Shown piece after piece: positions 33,074 through 42,005 of a stretch of 64,000 nt of DNA. How positions within the stretch are numbered: the stretch's first letter is position 1; each line of letters starts with the position of its first letter. The translations under genes and the position numbers were made by a program. This DNA comes from an uncultured Methanobacterium sp. (lineage in GTDB: Archaea; Methanobacteriota; Methanobacteria; Methanobacteriales; Methanobacteriaceae): positions 2,087,501 to 2,151,500 of the forward strand of contig NZ_OY762015.1 in the NCBI RefSeq assembly GCF_963665055.1, given 5' to 3'. The notes under the pieces were generated by a model, which did no database searches, was not told the DNA's origin, and was given only the letters and a program-made list of their open reading frames with translations.

Positions 33074-33967
33074 TTATTCTAGATTTAATTTAATGGTACC
33101 AATCTTAGGTGCCAGGTAGTTGTACAGGAGCGCGATTAAGGCGGTTTCTATGAAGTAAATTATAAAGTTAGATATGAATTCTCCATAGTTACCAGACAGG
33201 ATGCCCGATATAAGCCCTAATAATGTGTAAACAAGTGCAACTGCCAGTGTAGTGGGTATTACTGGTATTTGTTTAAGTTCATGCAAGTTTTCAGTGATTT
33301 GACCAAATTCTAACTGGATTTTAGCCACTCTGGTTACTATGTAGTTGTAGAATAGTGCAAATAAAGCGTTCCAAATGAATCCGAATACAAATACCATTAT
33401 GGGCAGTCCGATTATTAAAACAATAGACACTAATATCCCTGCTGATCCAACTTCTGCCCCGGTAGGTATGGTTGCTCCTGAAGCATGAGTTATGTTAGCA
33501 GTTATGTTGGCTGCTGCAGGTGAAGCACTAATTGCACTTATAAGTGAGAATAATGGTGATATAATCGCTGCAAGTACTAATCCAACTATAAAAGCCCATA
33601 TTGCCCCTATAGCAGATAGTATCAGGGAAAATGAAATCACGGGAATTTTTCCCACCTCATTACCATCTAGTTCTAACTTTACACCACCTACTCTTGGTAC
33701 TAATGTGTTGTAAAGCATTACCGAGAAAAAACTTGCCACTATTGTACTGAAAAATGCACCTATTGGAAGTAGAATAATTAACGGTACCCCTATTCCAGTT
33801 ACCAGATTGAACTGTCCTATTTGAGGTAACACTCCTGAAACCTGTATAATAGTGAGTGCAACAAACATTAAAAGGGCTCCAATCAATCCCAATATTCCAT
33901 ATATTGTAGCTGACATCTTAGTGAAGGGTGTCAGTTTTAATGATTTTATTTCTTTTACATCCACCAT
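33074..33967 (-). CDS. Membrane protein built of three internal repeats
   Basis: A 297-residue membrane protein. It consists of three related units of about 90-100 residues, each with one or two hydrophobic helices followed by a conserved ending: VMLYNTLVPRVGGVKLEL, ALFYNYIVTRVAKIQLEF and ALLYNYLAPKIGTIKLNL. Units 1 and 2 continue with a similar link (KIPVISFSL, QIPVIPTTL). The domain resembles DUF/Yip1-like membrane modules, but I cannot name it. GGAGGT before the ATG is a strong ribosome site. It stands alone. Confidence 0.75.
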   Translation of the reverse strand: MVDVKEIKSLKLTPFTKMSATIYGILGLIGALLMFVALTIIQVSGVLPQIGQFNLVTGIGVPLIILLPIGAFFSTIVASFFSVMLYNTLVPRVGGVKLELDGNEVGKIPVISFSLILSAIGAIWAFIVGLVLAAIISPLFSLISAISASPAAANITANITHASGATIPTGAEVGSAGILVSIVLIIGLPIMVFVFGFIWNALFALFYNYIVTRVAKIQLEFGQITENLHELKQIPVIPTTLAVALVYTLLGLISGILSGNYGEFISNFIIYFIETALIALLYNYLAPKIGTIKLNLE

Positions 33968-34291
33968 GTTTAAACCTCCATTTTGGATTTTTAACTCAAA
34001 GAATTAGTTTTTACTTATGAACCAAATATTGAATCCTTTGAATTTTTTAAAAGTCTTAAACCTTTACTTAATTTTAGTTTAACCCTTTAAAAGTAGTTTT
34101 TCCAAAATTTCCTCATGGTTTCCTCAGATTTATACCCAAATTCATTCCGAATTATCAGATCCATCTTGGGATTAAAAATAAAACCGAATTTAAATGCTTA
34201 AATTAAGTATTAAAGGATAATAAACTTAAAAAATGAAATATTGAATATCTATTCCCGAGTTATCATCAAAAGGCCCTAAATAAGATTTTAT
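33968..34291. other. Intergenic region with a segment similar to 24.6 kb
   Basis: About 320 bases without a gene. 34055-34160 resembles 24620-24750 (shared TTTAAAARTAGTTWTTCCARAATTT-like core and a second block with CCCAAATTCAYTCC). Both lie upstream of leftward membrane-protein genes. The remainder is AT-rich filler. Confidence 0.5.
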
Positions 34292-34834
34292 TTAATTCAG
34301 GAGTTTCAGGACCGTACCCCAGCTCCTGGTTGTTAAATTTGATCCATACTCTTTTTCAAGGAAATTCATTAATTCAGGTGTCCCCCTCCCCTTAGAAATA
34401 TCTACCGTGCTGAAAACTTCCATTGAAGTTGCATTAAGCAGAGCGAAAGCCTTCTGAGGAGAAGTATAGGGAACTGAAATTGTTCGTGGTTGTGCTTTTT
34501 CGGAAAAAAACGTCACATACATCCGAATATCTGGAGTCACTTCAATTCCTTCAAATGGTTTTAATGATTGTAGCTTCTCTAGATGGCCAATACTCCGTAA
34601 TATCACTGCAATGTCCCTATTAAATACATTTTTCAGACCAGATTGTATTTTCTGGGTTAAAATCTTTTCATTCTCATCTTCAGAGTCAAAAACTACATTT
34701 CCACTGGCAAGTAATGTTCGAACGTTTTTACATCCCATTGATTCGAAAACATCCTTTAGATCTGCCATTTTAATGCGGGTTTTTCCACTTACATTGATTC
34801 CTCTTAAAAATGCAACATAGCAAATGGTATTCAT
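34292..34834 (-). CDS. DUF1697 family protein
   Basis: A 180-residue cytoplasmic protein of the DUF1697 family: YVAFLRGINVSGKTRIKMADLKDVFESMG at the start, RTLLASGNVVFDSEDENE and the C-terminal TSMEVFSTVDISKGRGTPELMNFLEKEYG ... TTRSWGTVLKL. The function is unknown. The frame is open 17 codons further upstream with several ATGs; GAGGT five bases before the ATG at 34834 and the family's usual start favour this one. Confidence 0.88.
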   Translation of the reverse strand: MNTICYVAFLRGINVSGKTRIKMADLKDVFESMGCKNVRTLLASGNVVFDSEDENEKILTQKIQSGLKNVFNRDIAVILRSIGHLEKLQSLKPFEGIEVTPDIRMYVTFFSEKAQPRTISVPYTSPQKAFALLNATSMEVFSTVDISKGRGTPELMNFLEKEYGSNLTTRSWGTVLKLLN

Positions 34835-34902
34835 CATAAACCTCATTTTTACCTGGGAATTAGAATTAAAAGAAAATTTATCCAATTAAATTTTATCAAT
34901 TT

Positions 34903-35006
34903 CAATAGGGTGCGAGTAAGCATAATATAATGCAAATAATCCCAATGGGCACCGGTAAGCATAATATGATGCAAACAATCCCAATAGGGTGCTGGTAATC
35001 CTAATT
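34903..35006. repeat. Tandem repeat, two and a half copies of about 39 bp
   Basis: Units beginning CAATAGGGTGC at 34903, CAATGGGCACC at 34942 and CAATAGGGTGC at 34982 share GTAAGCATAATAT, ATGCAAA and AATCC elements. The third copy is partial. The array lies about 55 bases downstream of the flavodoxin-type gene. Copies touch without spacers, so this is not a CRISPR. Confidence 0.75.
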
Positions 35007-35059
35007 AATATCCATTATTATTCAAACCCTAATTTCAACCTGTGCCCAGTTATTCACCC

Positions 35060-35527
35060 TTAAGAAAGTAACATACTAAACTTTTCAACAAGTTCGTTAA
35101 TCTCTTTCGAGCAACTGCCCCTCCAAACTATGATCCCGGTTCCCATGACTGTTCCACCTTTAGACTGGCAGAGCTTTTTCATCTGGGATATAGCCTGGTT
35201 CCCACCGGTTCTGTGGAATGGTAACCCCTTAGTCACATAGCAGGCTACCTTTTTATCCTGAAGTGACGGTATCTGTTCCAGAAATGCTTTCATTGCCGGG
35301 GCAAGGTTAAAGGCATGCACCGGAGACCCGAATATCAATACATCATATTCATCGATATTGGGATGAGTTTCAAAGGTGATATCCTTTTTTCCAGGGTGTA
35401 CTTCACCCTCAGGCACTACATTCTCAATTTTGACCCTGTTTCCAAGCCCAATTAGCTTTTCCTGAAGTTTCTCTGCCACTAGATAGGTATGTTCAGTTTG
35501 GGAATATACAATGATTCCAATATCCAT
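35060..35527 (-). CDS. Flavodoxin family protein
   Basis: A 155-residue flavodoxin-fold protein: DIGIIVYSQTEHTYLVAEKL at the FMN phosphate loop, DVLIFGSPVHAFNLAPAMKAFLEQIP near residue 62 and CYVTKGLPFHRTGGNQA near 96. It likely carries FMN and moves electrons between unidentified partners. GGGGGGAT gives a strong ribosome site before ATG 35527. A decayed flavodoxin gene is at 30.2 kb. Confidence 0.9.
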   Translation of the reverse strand: MDIGIIVYSQTEHTYLVAEKLQEKLIGLGNRVKIENVVPEGEVHPGKKDITFETHPNIDEYDVLIFGSPVHAFNLAPAMKAFLEQIPSLQDKKVACYVTKGLPFHRTGGNQAISQMKKLCQSKGGTVMGTGIIVWRGSCSKEINELVEKFSMLLS

Positions 35528-35760
35528 TAATTTATCCCCCCTTTTTTAACATTTGTTTCCCATAAATAATCCTTAAACAAGGATAGGTGTTAATTGTTAA
35601 TTTAATTGTTAAGTTAGTAATGAATTAATTTTTTGGTTTTGTTGTTTCATCCCCCTATTCTCACACTTCATCTGAAAAATTTTTTAACCAATTTTTTAAT
35701 AAATCAAATAATAGAAGTAAATATTTAGTAAATGGCTGTTTATAACCAAGGGGGTAAAAA

Positions 35761-36018
35761 ATGGAAATAGAAAAAGGAAAATTAAACTGTTTTTTTATAG
35801 ACACACGACTTAAATGGGGCAAATATAATCCTGATGTGATCTTCATTAATGCCTCAGAAGAAGAATTCAACAGATTACTGGAGGATTATATCTCTGAAAT
35901 TGAATCTGAAGGCATTGATTTTAACATTAATTTCTTTAGAAATTATTTATTAAAACAGGGATATTACGTTGATGCACAACCTAACAAAATTATGCCACCA
36001 TATACACCATTAAAATAG
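35761..36018 (+). CDS. Small acidic protein, unknown function
   Basis: An 85-residue soluble protein with no family that I recognise. It contains an acidic middle (NASEEEFNRLLEDYISEIESEG) and a Tyr/Pro-rich end (PNKIMPPYTPLK). GGGGGT at good spacing precedes ATG 35761 and a terminator-like hairpin follows the stop by 120 bases, so I believe it is expressed. It is divergent from the flavodoxin gene. Confidence 0.6.
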   Translation: MEIEKGKLNCFFIDTRLKWGKYNPDVIFINASEEEFNRLLEDYISEIESEGIDFNINFFRNYLLKQGYYVDAQPNKIMPPYTPLK

Positions 36019-36135
36019 TATGCAAAGGTTCACTCAGAGGAATTAAAGTTAAAAAAAGAATTAATCCTATTTTTATTAATTGTATAACCTCAATTAACAT
36101 CAAAAAAAATCACATTTAAAAAAAAAAAATAGTTA

Positions 36136-36162
36136 AAGGCCCCTCAGGGCCCTGTTTTTTCT
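36136..36162. terminator. Bidirectional terminator-like hairpin
   Basis: GGCCC (36138-36142) and GGGCC (36147-36151) form a stem with a CTCA loop. T6 follows on the plus strand and, after a few bases, a T10 run follows on the minus strand. It sits between the convergent small-protein gene and the MFS transporter gene and could end both transcripts. Confidence 0.6.
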
Positions 36163-36204
36163 TATCCCTTTTTTAGTCTGCCACCAATGTCCATAATAGG
36201 AGTA

Positions 36205-37980
36205 TTATGAAACTTCATCTGAATCAGCCACATCATCATCTGGACTGATTTTGATTACTTCCATCTCATGGATGTATTTCTTCCCACGTAGGGCAGATAA
36301 TAAGGCGGATAGACCACAGAACACTGCTCCAATGTAGAATGAAATCTGAAGAGAAGGCATGAAAGCTTCAGACAGTGTTGATGGGAACCAGGTAGTTCCG
36401 GTCAGTGTGGTTAATGTTGCAGTGGGTATATGACTAACCACTGCTGATGGAACACTGGTTAAAATAGTTTCAACCGGGTTGTAACCTAAAAAGGCCGAGA
36501 ACAACGCCCCTGTTGGTGGTATATTACTGAGGATTGGGGTTAACTGTACCGCACCAATACTTGCAAGAGAAGAGGCCATTGCATCAGGGAAGCGCTGGGT
36601 TATTCCTACAATTACTATGGTGAAGAAAATGGCCATACTCGCGGTGAATGCTGTGTTCATTATGGTGGTTAGCATTCCTGAAGCCACTCCCCTTTCCTGT
36701 GGAGGTACTGAGTTCATTATGGAAGCACTGTTTGGTGAACCGAACATTCCACTTCCCAATCCCATGAAGAACAGGGTTAAACCTAATTCCCAGTAGTTGA
36801 AATTGGCAGGTAGTGATGCCAGTACAAGGAAGCCTATGGTGTTCATTACCATTCCTATGGTGGCAATCCAGCGGGGGCCATATTTATCCGAGAGTATTCC
36901 AGATATTGGTCCCATTATAATCACTCCCAGGGTAAGAGGTAGCATGTAAACTCCTGCCCAGAATGGTGTGGATTCATAGCTGTATCCGTGTAATGGGAGC
37001 CATATTCCCTGTAGGAGAAGTATCAGCATGAACATCATACCTCCCCTGCTGAGCGCACTGAGGAAACCTGCAACATTGGCGTAGGTGAACATTTTTATCC
37101 GGAATAGGTCCAGCCGGAACATGGGATTTTCCACCTTACTTTCCACCACTGGGAACAATACCAGGAGGAGGAATCCAACTACCATTGAGGCAATTACCCA
37201 TGGATTGTTCCATCCCATGGCATCGCTACCATAGGGCATGAGACCGTAGGTTACTCCTAGAAGTAGGAGGGTTATACCGGAGACGAAAGTAACGTTTCCC
37301 CAGATATCTAGTTTGGTCTTGGGAGCACGTAGTGATAGTTCTTTGAGCTTTAGAGTAGACCAAACTGTTCCAAGAATACCGAATGGTACACTTACCAGGA
37401 ATATGTATCTCCAGTCAAAGACAGCTAATATTCCCCCCAGTAGGAGCCCTATGAATTGGCCAGACATGAGTGCCACCATGTTGATACCCAATGCCTTTCC
37501 CCTTTCACTTACAGGGAAGGAATCAGTGAGTATGGCTGAACTGTTGGCCATGGTGAGGGCACTACCTACTGCCTGGACTATTCTGAAGATGATGATCTCT
37601 ATGGCTCCAGCATCACCAGTGGATGGTGTCAGGTAAAGCAGGATGGATCCTATGGTGAATACCAAGAATCCCAGCTTAAATAGCCTGACTCTGCCGTACA
37701 TATCCGACAGACGTCCGAAACTTAAAAGCAATGTGGCAGTTACCAGGCCGTATCCCATCAGTATCCATAGCAGGTACTGGAAAGAAGTTAAGGGGTCAAT
37801 GTGAATGCCGTTGAAGATGGCGGGAAGCGAAATCAAGGTTATACTACCGTTGATGGTTCCCATCATGGATGCGATTAGTACATTAGATAGGGCTATCCAT
37901 TTATAATCAATTCCACGCCCTTTTTTGCCTTCTGACGGGTTGAGAGGCGAATTGCCCCCTTTAGAAACAGTATTACTCAT
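36205..37980 (-). CDS. MFS multidrug efflux transporter, DHA2 (14-TM, EmrB/QacA) type
   Basis: A 591-residue major facilitator superfamily exporter with about 14 membrane helices. Motif A-like GRLSDMYGRVRLFKLGFL follows helix 2, and VQAVGSALTMANSSAILTDSFP and SERGKALGINM are typical of the DHA2 drug:H+ antiporters; GILSDKYGPRW repeats motif A in the second half. The last 25 residues are acidic. It follows the MarR gene with an 8-base overlap, so it is the target of that regulator. GGAGG ten bases before ATG 37980 supports the start. Confidence 0.93.
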   Translation of the reverse strand: MSNTVSKGGNSPLNPSEGKKGRGIDYKWIALSNVLIASMMGTINGSITLISLPAIFNGIHIDPLTSFQYLLWILMGYGLVTATLLLSFGRLSDMYGRVRLFKLGFLVFTIGSILLYLTPSTGDAGAIEIIIFRIVQAVGSALTMANSSAILTDSFPVSERGKALGINMVALMSGQFIGLLLGGILAVFDWRYIFLVSVPFGILGTVWSTLKLKELSLRAPKTKLDIWGNVTFVSGITLLLLGVTYGLMPYGSDAMGWNNPWVIASMVVGFLLLVLFPVVESKVENPMFRLDLFRIKMFTYANVAGFLSALSRGGMMFMLILLLQGIWLPLHGYSYESTPFWAGVYMLPLTLGVIIMGPISGILSDKYGPRWIATIGMVMNTIGFLVLASLPANFNYWELGLTLFFMGLGSGMFGSPNSASIMNSVPPQERGVASGMLTTIMNTAFTASMAIFFTIVIVGITQRFPDAMASSLASIGAVQLTPILSNIPPTGALFSAFLGYNPVETILTSVPSAVVSHIPTATLTTLTGTTWFPSTLSEAFMPSLQISFYIGAVFCGLSALLSALRGKKYIHEMEVIKISPDDDVADSDEVS

Positions 37981-38458
37981 TCAGGTTTTCCTCCGTATCA
38001 TATAGCTTGTTCAAACTTTTAATGGTTAATTTCTTTAGAATCTCACTAATTCGTTCTTTTTCTTCTTTAGAAAAGTCTTCATTGATTGAATCTTCCCAAG
38101 ATTTAATTATACTAATAATATCCGGCATTAAGGCCTTCCCATCTTCTGTTAAGTAAAGAAGATACCTTCGGCGATTTTCTGAATCTATCCGCCGGCAGAT
38201 GAGTCCATTATCCTCCAGTTTCTTAACAGCACGAGCCACAGTCCCTTTGTCAACAAAAAGATGGTTGGCCAGATCTTCCTGTGTCTGACCTCCCTTCCTG
38301 TAAAGTTTGATCAAATAAACGAACTGGCTGGAAGTGACGTTCAATGTTTTCAGTTCGTTGTTTAGATACATCATCCGAGCTCTGTGGATTATAGAGGCAA
38401 AAAGGCCCAGTGGAATATCATTAAGGTCGTCTTCACGTATTTTCTTACATTTACCCAT
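37973..38458 (-). CDS. MarR family transcriptional regulator
   Basis: A 161-residue winged-helix protein of the MarR type: VTSSQFVYLIKLYRKGGQTQEDLANHLFVDKGTVARAVKKLEDNGLI, wing RRIDSENRRRYLLYLTEDGKALMP, and a long C-terminal dimer helix. The open frame extends 22 codons upstream, but GGTG before ATG 38458 and the family's usual length favour this start. It is translationally coupled with the MFS gene, and an inverted repeat lies at its promoter, so local repression of efflux until a ligand binds is likely. Confidence 0.9.
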   Translation of the reverse strand: MGKCKKIREDDLNDIPLGLFASIIHRARMMYLNNELKTLNVTSSQFVYLIKLYRKGGQTQEDLANHLFVDKGTVARAVKKLEDNGLICRRIDSENRRRYLLYLTEDGKALMPDIISIIKSWEDSINEDFSKEEKERISEILKKLTIKSLNKLYDTEENLNE

Positions 38459-38554
38459 AATTAACACCAGAAAAAACGTTTTGAAATAATTGAAATTATC
38501 TAATGGCAGTTGAAAATCAATCACAAAACTTGTAGTTAACTATGATCATACCCC

Positions 38555-38610
38555 TTTATAAATATGTTGGCTATGCAACAATTGTTATTGCAACAGTTGG
38601 CAATCCAACC
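38555..38610 (-). promoter_or_regulatory. marR-MFS promoter with inverted-repeat operator
   Basis: TATA box TTTATAAA(TAT) lies at 38555-38565 (minus orientation). Directly upstream, TGCAA (38574-38578) and TTGCA (38588-38592) form an inverted repeat around the palindrome AACAATTGTT, and outer GTTGG/CCAAC arms enlarge it. Position next to the TATA/BRE fits a MarR-type operator. Inference. Confidence 0.5.
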
Positions 38611-38740
38611 AAAACATCAATAAAAATCATTATAAATGAAATTTCAGTTTTTATCAGAAACGATTGTTAATTATACACCCGCAGACATTTTACCCGTACA
38701 TAACATCCTTTATTGTTTTTTAATATCCATCCATGAAAAA

Positions 38741-38778
38741 CTATATAACCTGTGACTATAATTATTTAAATAGTCACA
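38741..38778 (+). promoter_or_regulatory. tetR promoter with perfect 8-bp inverted repeat
   Basis: CTATATAAC (38741-38749) is a TATA box. TGTGACTA (38751-38758) and TAGTCACA (38771-38778) are perfect inverted arms 12 bases apart, covering the predicted transcription start just before the tetR ribosome site. The total of 28 bp is a usual length for a TetR-family operator, so autoregulation is likely. Confidence 0.65.
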
Positions 38779-38795
38779 AGTTTAAGGAGGTTACC

Positions 38796-39407
38796 ATGCC
38801 CAGACCATGGACTGAAACTGAAAAGGAGATCATAAGAAAAACCATCTTAAATAAAAGTAGAAAACTTTTCGAAAAATATGGTCTTCAAAAAACAACAGTA
38901 GATGAAATTGTAAGGGCTGCAAATATATCTAAGGGCTCATTCTACCTTTTTTACCAATCAAAAGAGGAACTTTACTTCGATGTTTTGGAAGAGGTGGAAA
39001 GCGAATTCCGTGGAAAACTCTTTGAAAATATCTTTCAACAGGGTGTGAACAGACAAAAAAGTTTTAAAGGCTTTCTCAATCAGATGATTGAACTTATGAC
39101 CACCATGCCATTGTATAGTGAAATAAATTCATCAAATTATGAGTTACTTTTACGTAAACTTCCTGAAGAGACCTTAAAAAACCATATTCAACGTGATCAG
39201 GAAGATATTTCCAAATTCTTTAGTTACTGGATGGATCAGGGCTGGATGAGGAAAGTGGATATGGATGCCCTCAATGGCCTGTTACTGTCACTTATTCACT
39301 TTATAATACATCGGGAAGATTTTAAAGGAAGTAATTTTGAAGCATCCAAGGATCTGTGGATTGATGCTCTGACATCATACTTAATAATTGAAGAAAACGA
39401 AGGATGA
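38796..39407 (+). CDS. TetR family transcriptional regulator
   Basis: A 203-residue regulator. The N-terminal TetR domain reads MPRPWTETEKEIIRKTILNKS, LFEKYGLQKTTVDEIVRAANISKGSFYLFYQSKEELYFDVLEE, followed by a helical ligand/dimer domain. The open frame extends 21 codons upstream through its own operator, but AAGGAGGTTACC just before the ATG at 38796 is decisive. It is followed after 49 bases by an ABC exporter operon on the same strand, which it probably controls. Confidence 0.93.
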   Translation: MPRPWTETEKEIIRKTILNKSRKLFEKYGLQKTTVDEIVRAANISKGSFYLFYQSKEELYFDVLEEVESEFRGKLFENIFQQGVNRQKSFKGFLNQMIELMTTMPLYSEINSSNYELLLRKLPEETLKNHIQRDQEDISKFFSYWMDQGWMRKVDMDALNGLLLSLIHFIIHREDFKGSNFEASKDLWIDALTSYLIIEENEG

Positions 39408-39456
39408 TCCAATTACTGCCTAAAACCAGTACTAATTATGATTATGGGGTGTTTCT

Positions 39457-40389
39457 ATGAGAATATCAAAAAATGAAATCATCCGAACTGAAAACCTTTC
39501 AAAAAATTATGGTAATGTTAAAGCAGTGGATGGGATTTCAGTTAATGTAAATAAAGGAGAGATATACGGATTTCTTGGATTGAACGGGGCAGGTAAAACC
39601 ACCACCATTCGGATGCTTCTTGGAATGATACGACCATCCAGTGGTCAATCTTATTTAATGGGTGAAAGAGTTCATGCTGGTAGCCATGAACTGTGGAAAA
39701 ATGTTGGTTACCTGGTAGAAATACCTTATTCCTACGGTGAACTGACTGTAAGAGAAAATCTAGAGATAACACGGCGATTACGCTCTATTAAAGACCCCAA
39801 TGCAGTTAATTTAATAATGGAAAAGCTCAAAATCAAGGCCTATGAAAATAGAAAAGCTAAAAATCTTTCTTTAGGTAATTCTCAAAGATTGGGACTAGCA
39901 AAAGCTCTGATTCATAATCCTAAAATCCTCATCCTTGATGAACCATCAAATGGACTGGATCCTGCAGGTATTGTTGAGATAAGAGAATTATTAATTGATC
40001 TTGCCCATAAAGGTGTTACCATATTCATTTCCAGCCATATCCTTGGGGAAATATCCAGAATAACAACTCGCATTGGTATAATCCATGAAGGAAAATTGAT
40101 CCAGGAAATGGATGTGGAACAGTTACACAAATTCCGGGATAAAAGCCTTTTAATTGATTTAAAGGATAAGAATGCTGCAATTTCATTTTTAGAAAGTAAA
40201 GAACATACCACCAGTTTGACTGAAGATGGTTTAATTAAAGTAACCGATACATCCGCCATAAATCACCCTGAAAATGTGAATTTTCAGTTGGTGAATGCCG
40301 GGTTTTCACCTTCCATGGTAAAAGTTGAAGAAGAGGATCTTGAATCATATTTCCTGAGAATTATTGCAGTGAAGGAGTTGTTTAAATGA
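39457..40389 (+). CDS. ABC-2 type exporter ATP-binding protein (BcrA-like)
   Basis: A 310-residue ABC ATPase. Walker A GLNGAGKTTTIRML, Q-loop region, signature LSLGNSQRLGLAKAL (a variation from LSGGQ) and Walker B ILILDEPSNGLDP are in order, followed by a C-terminal domain of about 90 residues. The layout matches BcrA/LnrL-type drug or lantibiotic exporters. GGGGTG lies before the ATG. Its stop TGA overlaps the ATG of the permease gene by the ATGA arrangement, so the two are co-translated. Confidence 0.92.
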   Translation: MRISKNEIIRTENLSKNYGNVKAVDGISVNVNKGEIYGFLGLNGAGKTTTIRMLLGMIRPSSGQSYLMGERVHAGSHELWKNVGYLVEIPYSYGELTVRENLEITRRLRSIKDPNAVNLIMEKLKIKAYENRKAKNLSLGNSQRLGLAKALIHNPKILILDEPSNGLDPAGIVEIRELLIDLAHKGVTIFISSHILGEISRITTRIGIIHEGKLIQEMDVEQLHKFRDKSLLIDLKDKNAAISFLESKEHTTSLTEDGLIKVTDTSAINHPENVNFQLVNAGFSPSMVKVEEEDLESYFLRIIAVKELFK

Positions 40390-41171
40390 AAGGTTTATAT
40401 GCAGGAATTTGGGCCGAAACTCTTAAAGTAAGAAGGTCTAAAATATTTAGAATAACCTTAATGGCTTTTTCCGCTATTGGCATCCTGATGGGTTTGATGG
40501 TATTGGTTACCAAATACCCTGCACTTGTAGGTCAATCTACCATAGCTAGCGCCAAATCGGCACTCTTTAAGGATGATTGGCATTCATATTTTGAAATATT
40601 ACTTCAGATTATTCTAGGCTTCGGAATTATAGGGTTCGGAATGGTTTCATCCTGGGTTTTTGGTAGGGAGTACGTAGATCGTACAGAAACAGACCTCTTA
40701 TCACTGCCCATTCATCGTTCTACCATTGTTATGTCGAAATTTATCATTATTATAATCTGGTGTTTACTACTAGCATTAACTCTCTTTGTTGTTGGAATCC
40801 TTACGGGTATGGCCGTGAATATTACTGGCTGGTCATTTGAAACAACTTACCACTATTTTATAGTTTTTATAGAATCTTCAATTCTCACCATACTAGTCTG
40901 TACTCCTGTTGCGTTTATCGCCAGTTTCAGCCGAGGATATCTTGCCCCCATAGGTTATGTAATTGCTACCCTGTTTATAACCAATATTATTCCCATCAGC
41001 ATACCCAGCATCATACCTTACATTCCCTGGGCCATCCCAGCGTTAGGTACTGGACTTTTAGGGCCAAATTTCTCATACCCCGGTATAATCAGTTATATCA
41101 TATTATTTTCTACTTGTATTTTTGGGATAATTGGAACTGTGGCCTGGTGGCGCTTCGCTGACCAGAATTAA
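40386..41171 (+). CDS. ABC-2 type permease
   Basis: A 261-residue membrane protein with six hydrophobic helices, partner of the ATPase upstream (4-base overlap). The blocks WAETLKVRRSKIFRITLMAFS at the start, WVFGREYVDRTETDLLSLPIHRSTIVMSKFI after helix 2 and the glycine-rich last helices fit the ABC2_membrane_4-like permeases found with BcrA-type ATPases. The transported compound is unknown. Regulation presumably comes from the TetR gene just upstream. Confidence 0.9.
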   Translation: MKGLYAGIWAETLKVRRSKIFRITLMAFSAIGILMGLMVLVTKYPALVGQSTIASAKSALFKDDWHSYFEILLQIILGFGIIGFGMVSSWVFGREYVDRTETDLLSLPIHRSTIVMSKFIIIIIWCLLLALTLFVVGILTGMAVNITGWSFETTYHYFIVFIESSILTILVCTPVAFIASFSRGYLAPIGYVIATLFITNIIPISIPSIIPYIPWAIPALGTGLLGPNFSYPGIISYIILFSTCIFGIIGTVAWWRFADQN

Positions 41172-41224
41172 AACAAGGGATGTTTAAATGAGAATTATAA
41201 GATTGAATAAAAAATAAGTTTGAA

Positions 41225-41839
41225 TTATTGAAGCTCTCTTACCATAACCGTTCTTTTTTCATTATTATAAAATCCATTTTTAAGATAAAAGGTCTCAGCA
41301 GGTATATTCTTATTGGTTAAAAGAGTTAGACGAGTGTATCCATCTTGCCTAAGGACGTTAACCAGGGACCCTACTGTTTTTGTTCCAATTCCATTGCCCT
41401 GTCTTCCAGTTTTCACGAAGAATTCATCCACAAAGAATTCCTTCCCCATCCACCATGATCTTCGGTGTCCTAAACAGACTGCCACGATTTTTGAGTCTTC
41501 GCACATTAGGAATCCTTCAAATACCGGATTTTCAACCAGTTCCTTCAAATAATTTCTGGATTGATCCAGGGATACCCATTCATCGAACCAGGGATCAGCA
41601 GAAAACACTTTTTTAAACAGTGCGACACATTCGTCCAGATCTTTCCAATTAAATCTCCTGAATACAAGATCTCTTTTTAAGTTGCAATCACCCTCAAAAT
41701 AGGTCTGATTTGAATCAAGCTCAGGGTTATCCTGGAAGAAATAATCCCAATGACTTTTAAAAGAAGCATTTTCAAAATGATTTATTAGATTCAAATGGTT
41801 ATTAGTGAAATGTTCCTTGATTGAGGTTTTTATAGACAT
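41225..41839 (-). CDS. GNAT family N-acetyltransferase
   Basis: A 204-residue acetyltransferase. The first 60 residues form an extra N-terminal segment; the GNAT fold starts at LVFRRFNWKDLDECVALFKKVF and includes FLMCEDSKIVAVCLGHRR and the acetyl-CoA loop VKTGRQGNGIGTKTVGSLV. It ends TLLTNKNIPAETFYLKNGF. The acceptor is unknown. GGTGG lies before the ATG. It converges with the ABC permease gene. Confidence 0.88.
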   Translation of the reverse strand: MSIKTSIKEHFTNNHLNLINHFENASFKSHWDYFFQDNPELDSNQTYFEGDCNLKRDLVFRRFNWKDLDECVALFKKVFSADPWFDEWVSLDQSRNYLKELVENPVFEGFLMCEDSKIVAVCLGHRRSWWMGKEFFVDEFFVKTGRQGNGIGTKTVGSLVNVLRQDGYTRLTLLTNKNIPAETFYLKNGFYNNEKRTVMVRELQ

Positions 41840-42005
41840 GTTTCAGCCACCATCCATTTAATTCCAATGAAATATTAAATTTACTTAACAACAACTGTTA
41901 TTTACATTACTGCATAAATCCATTTTATAATGTTTAAAATCCATTATAATACTTTAAGTCCATTTAAATAGTGAATATCTCCTAGCAAAATGATTACATC
42001 CTATT

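Noticed and set aside
34903..35006. CRISPR-like repeat
   Set aside because: Copies touch each other without unique spacers and no cas gene is present.
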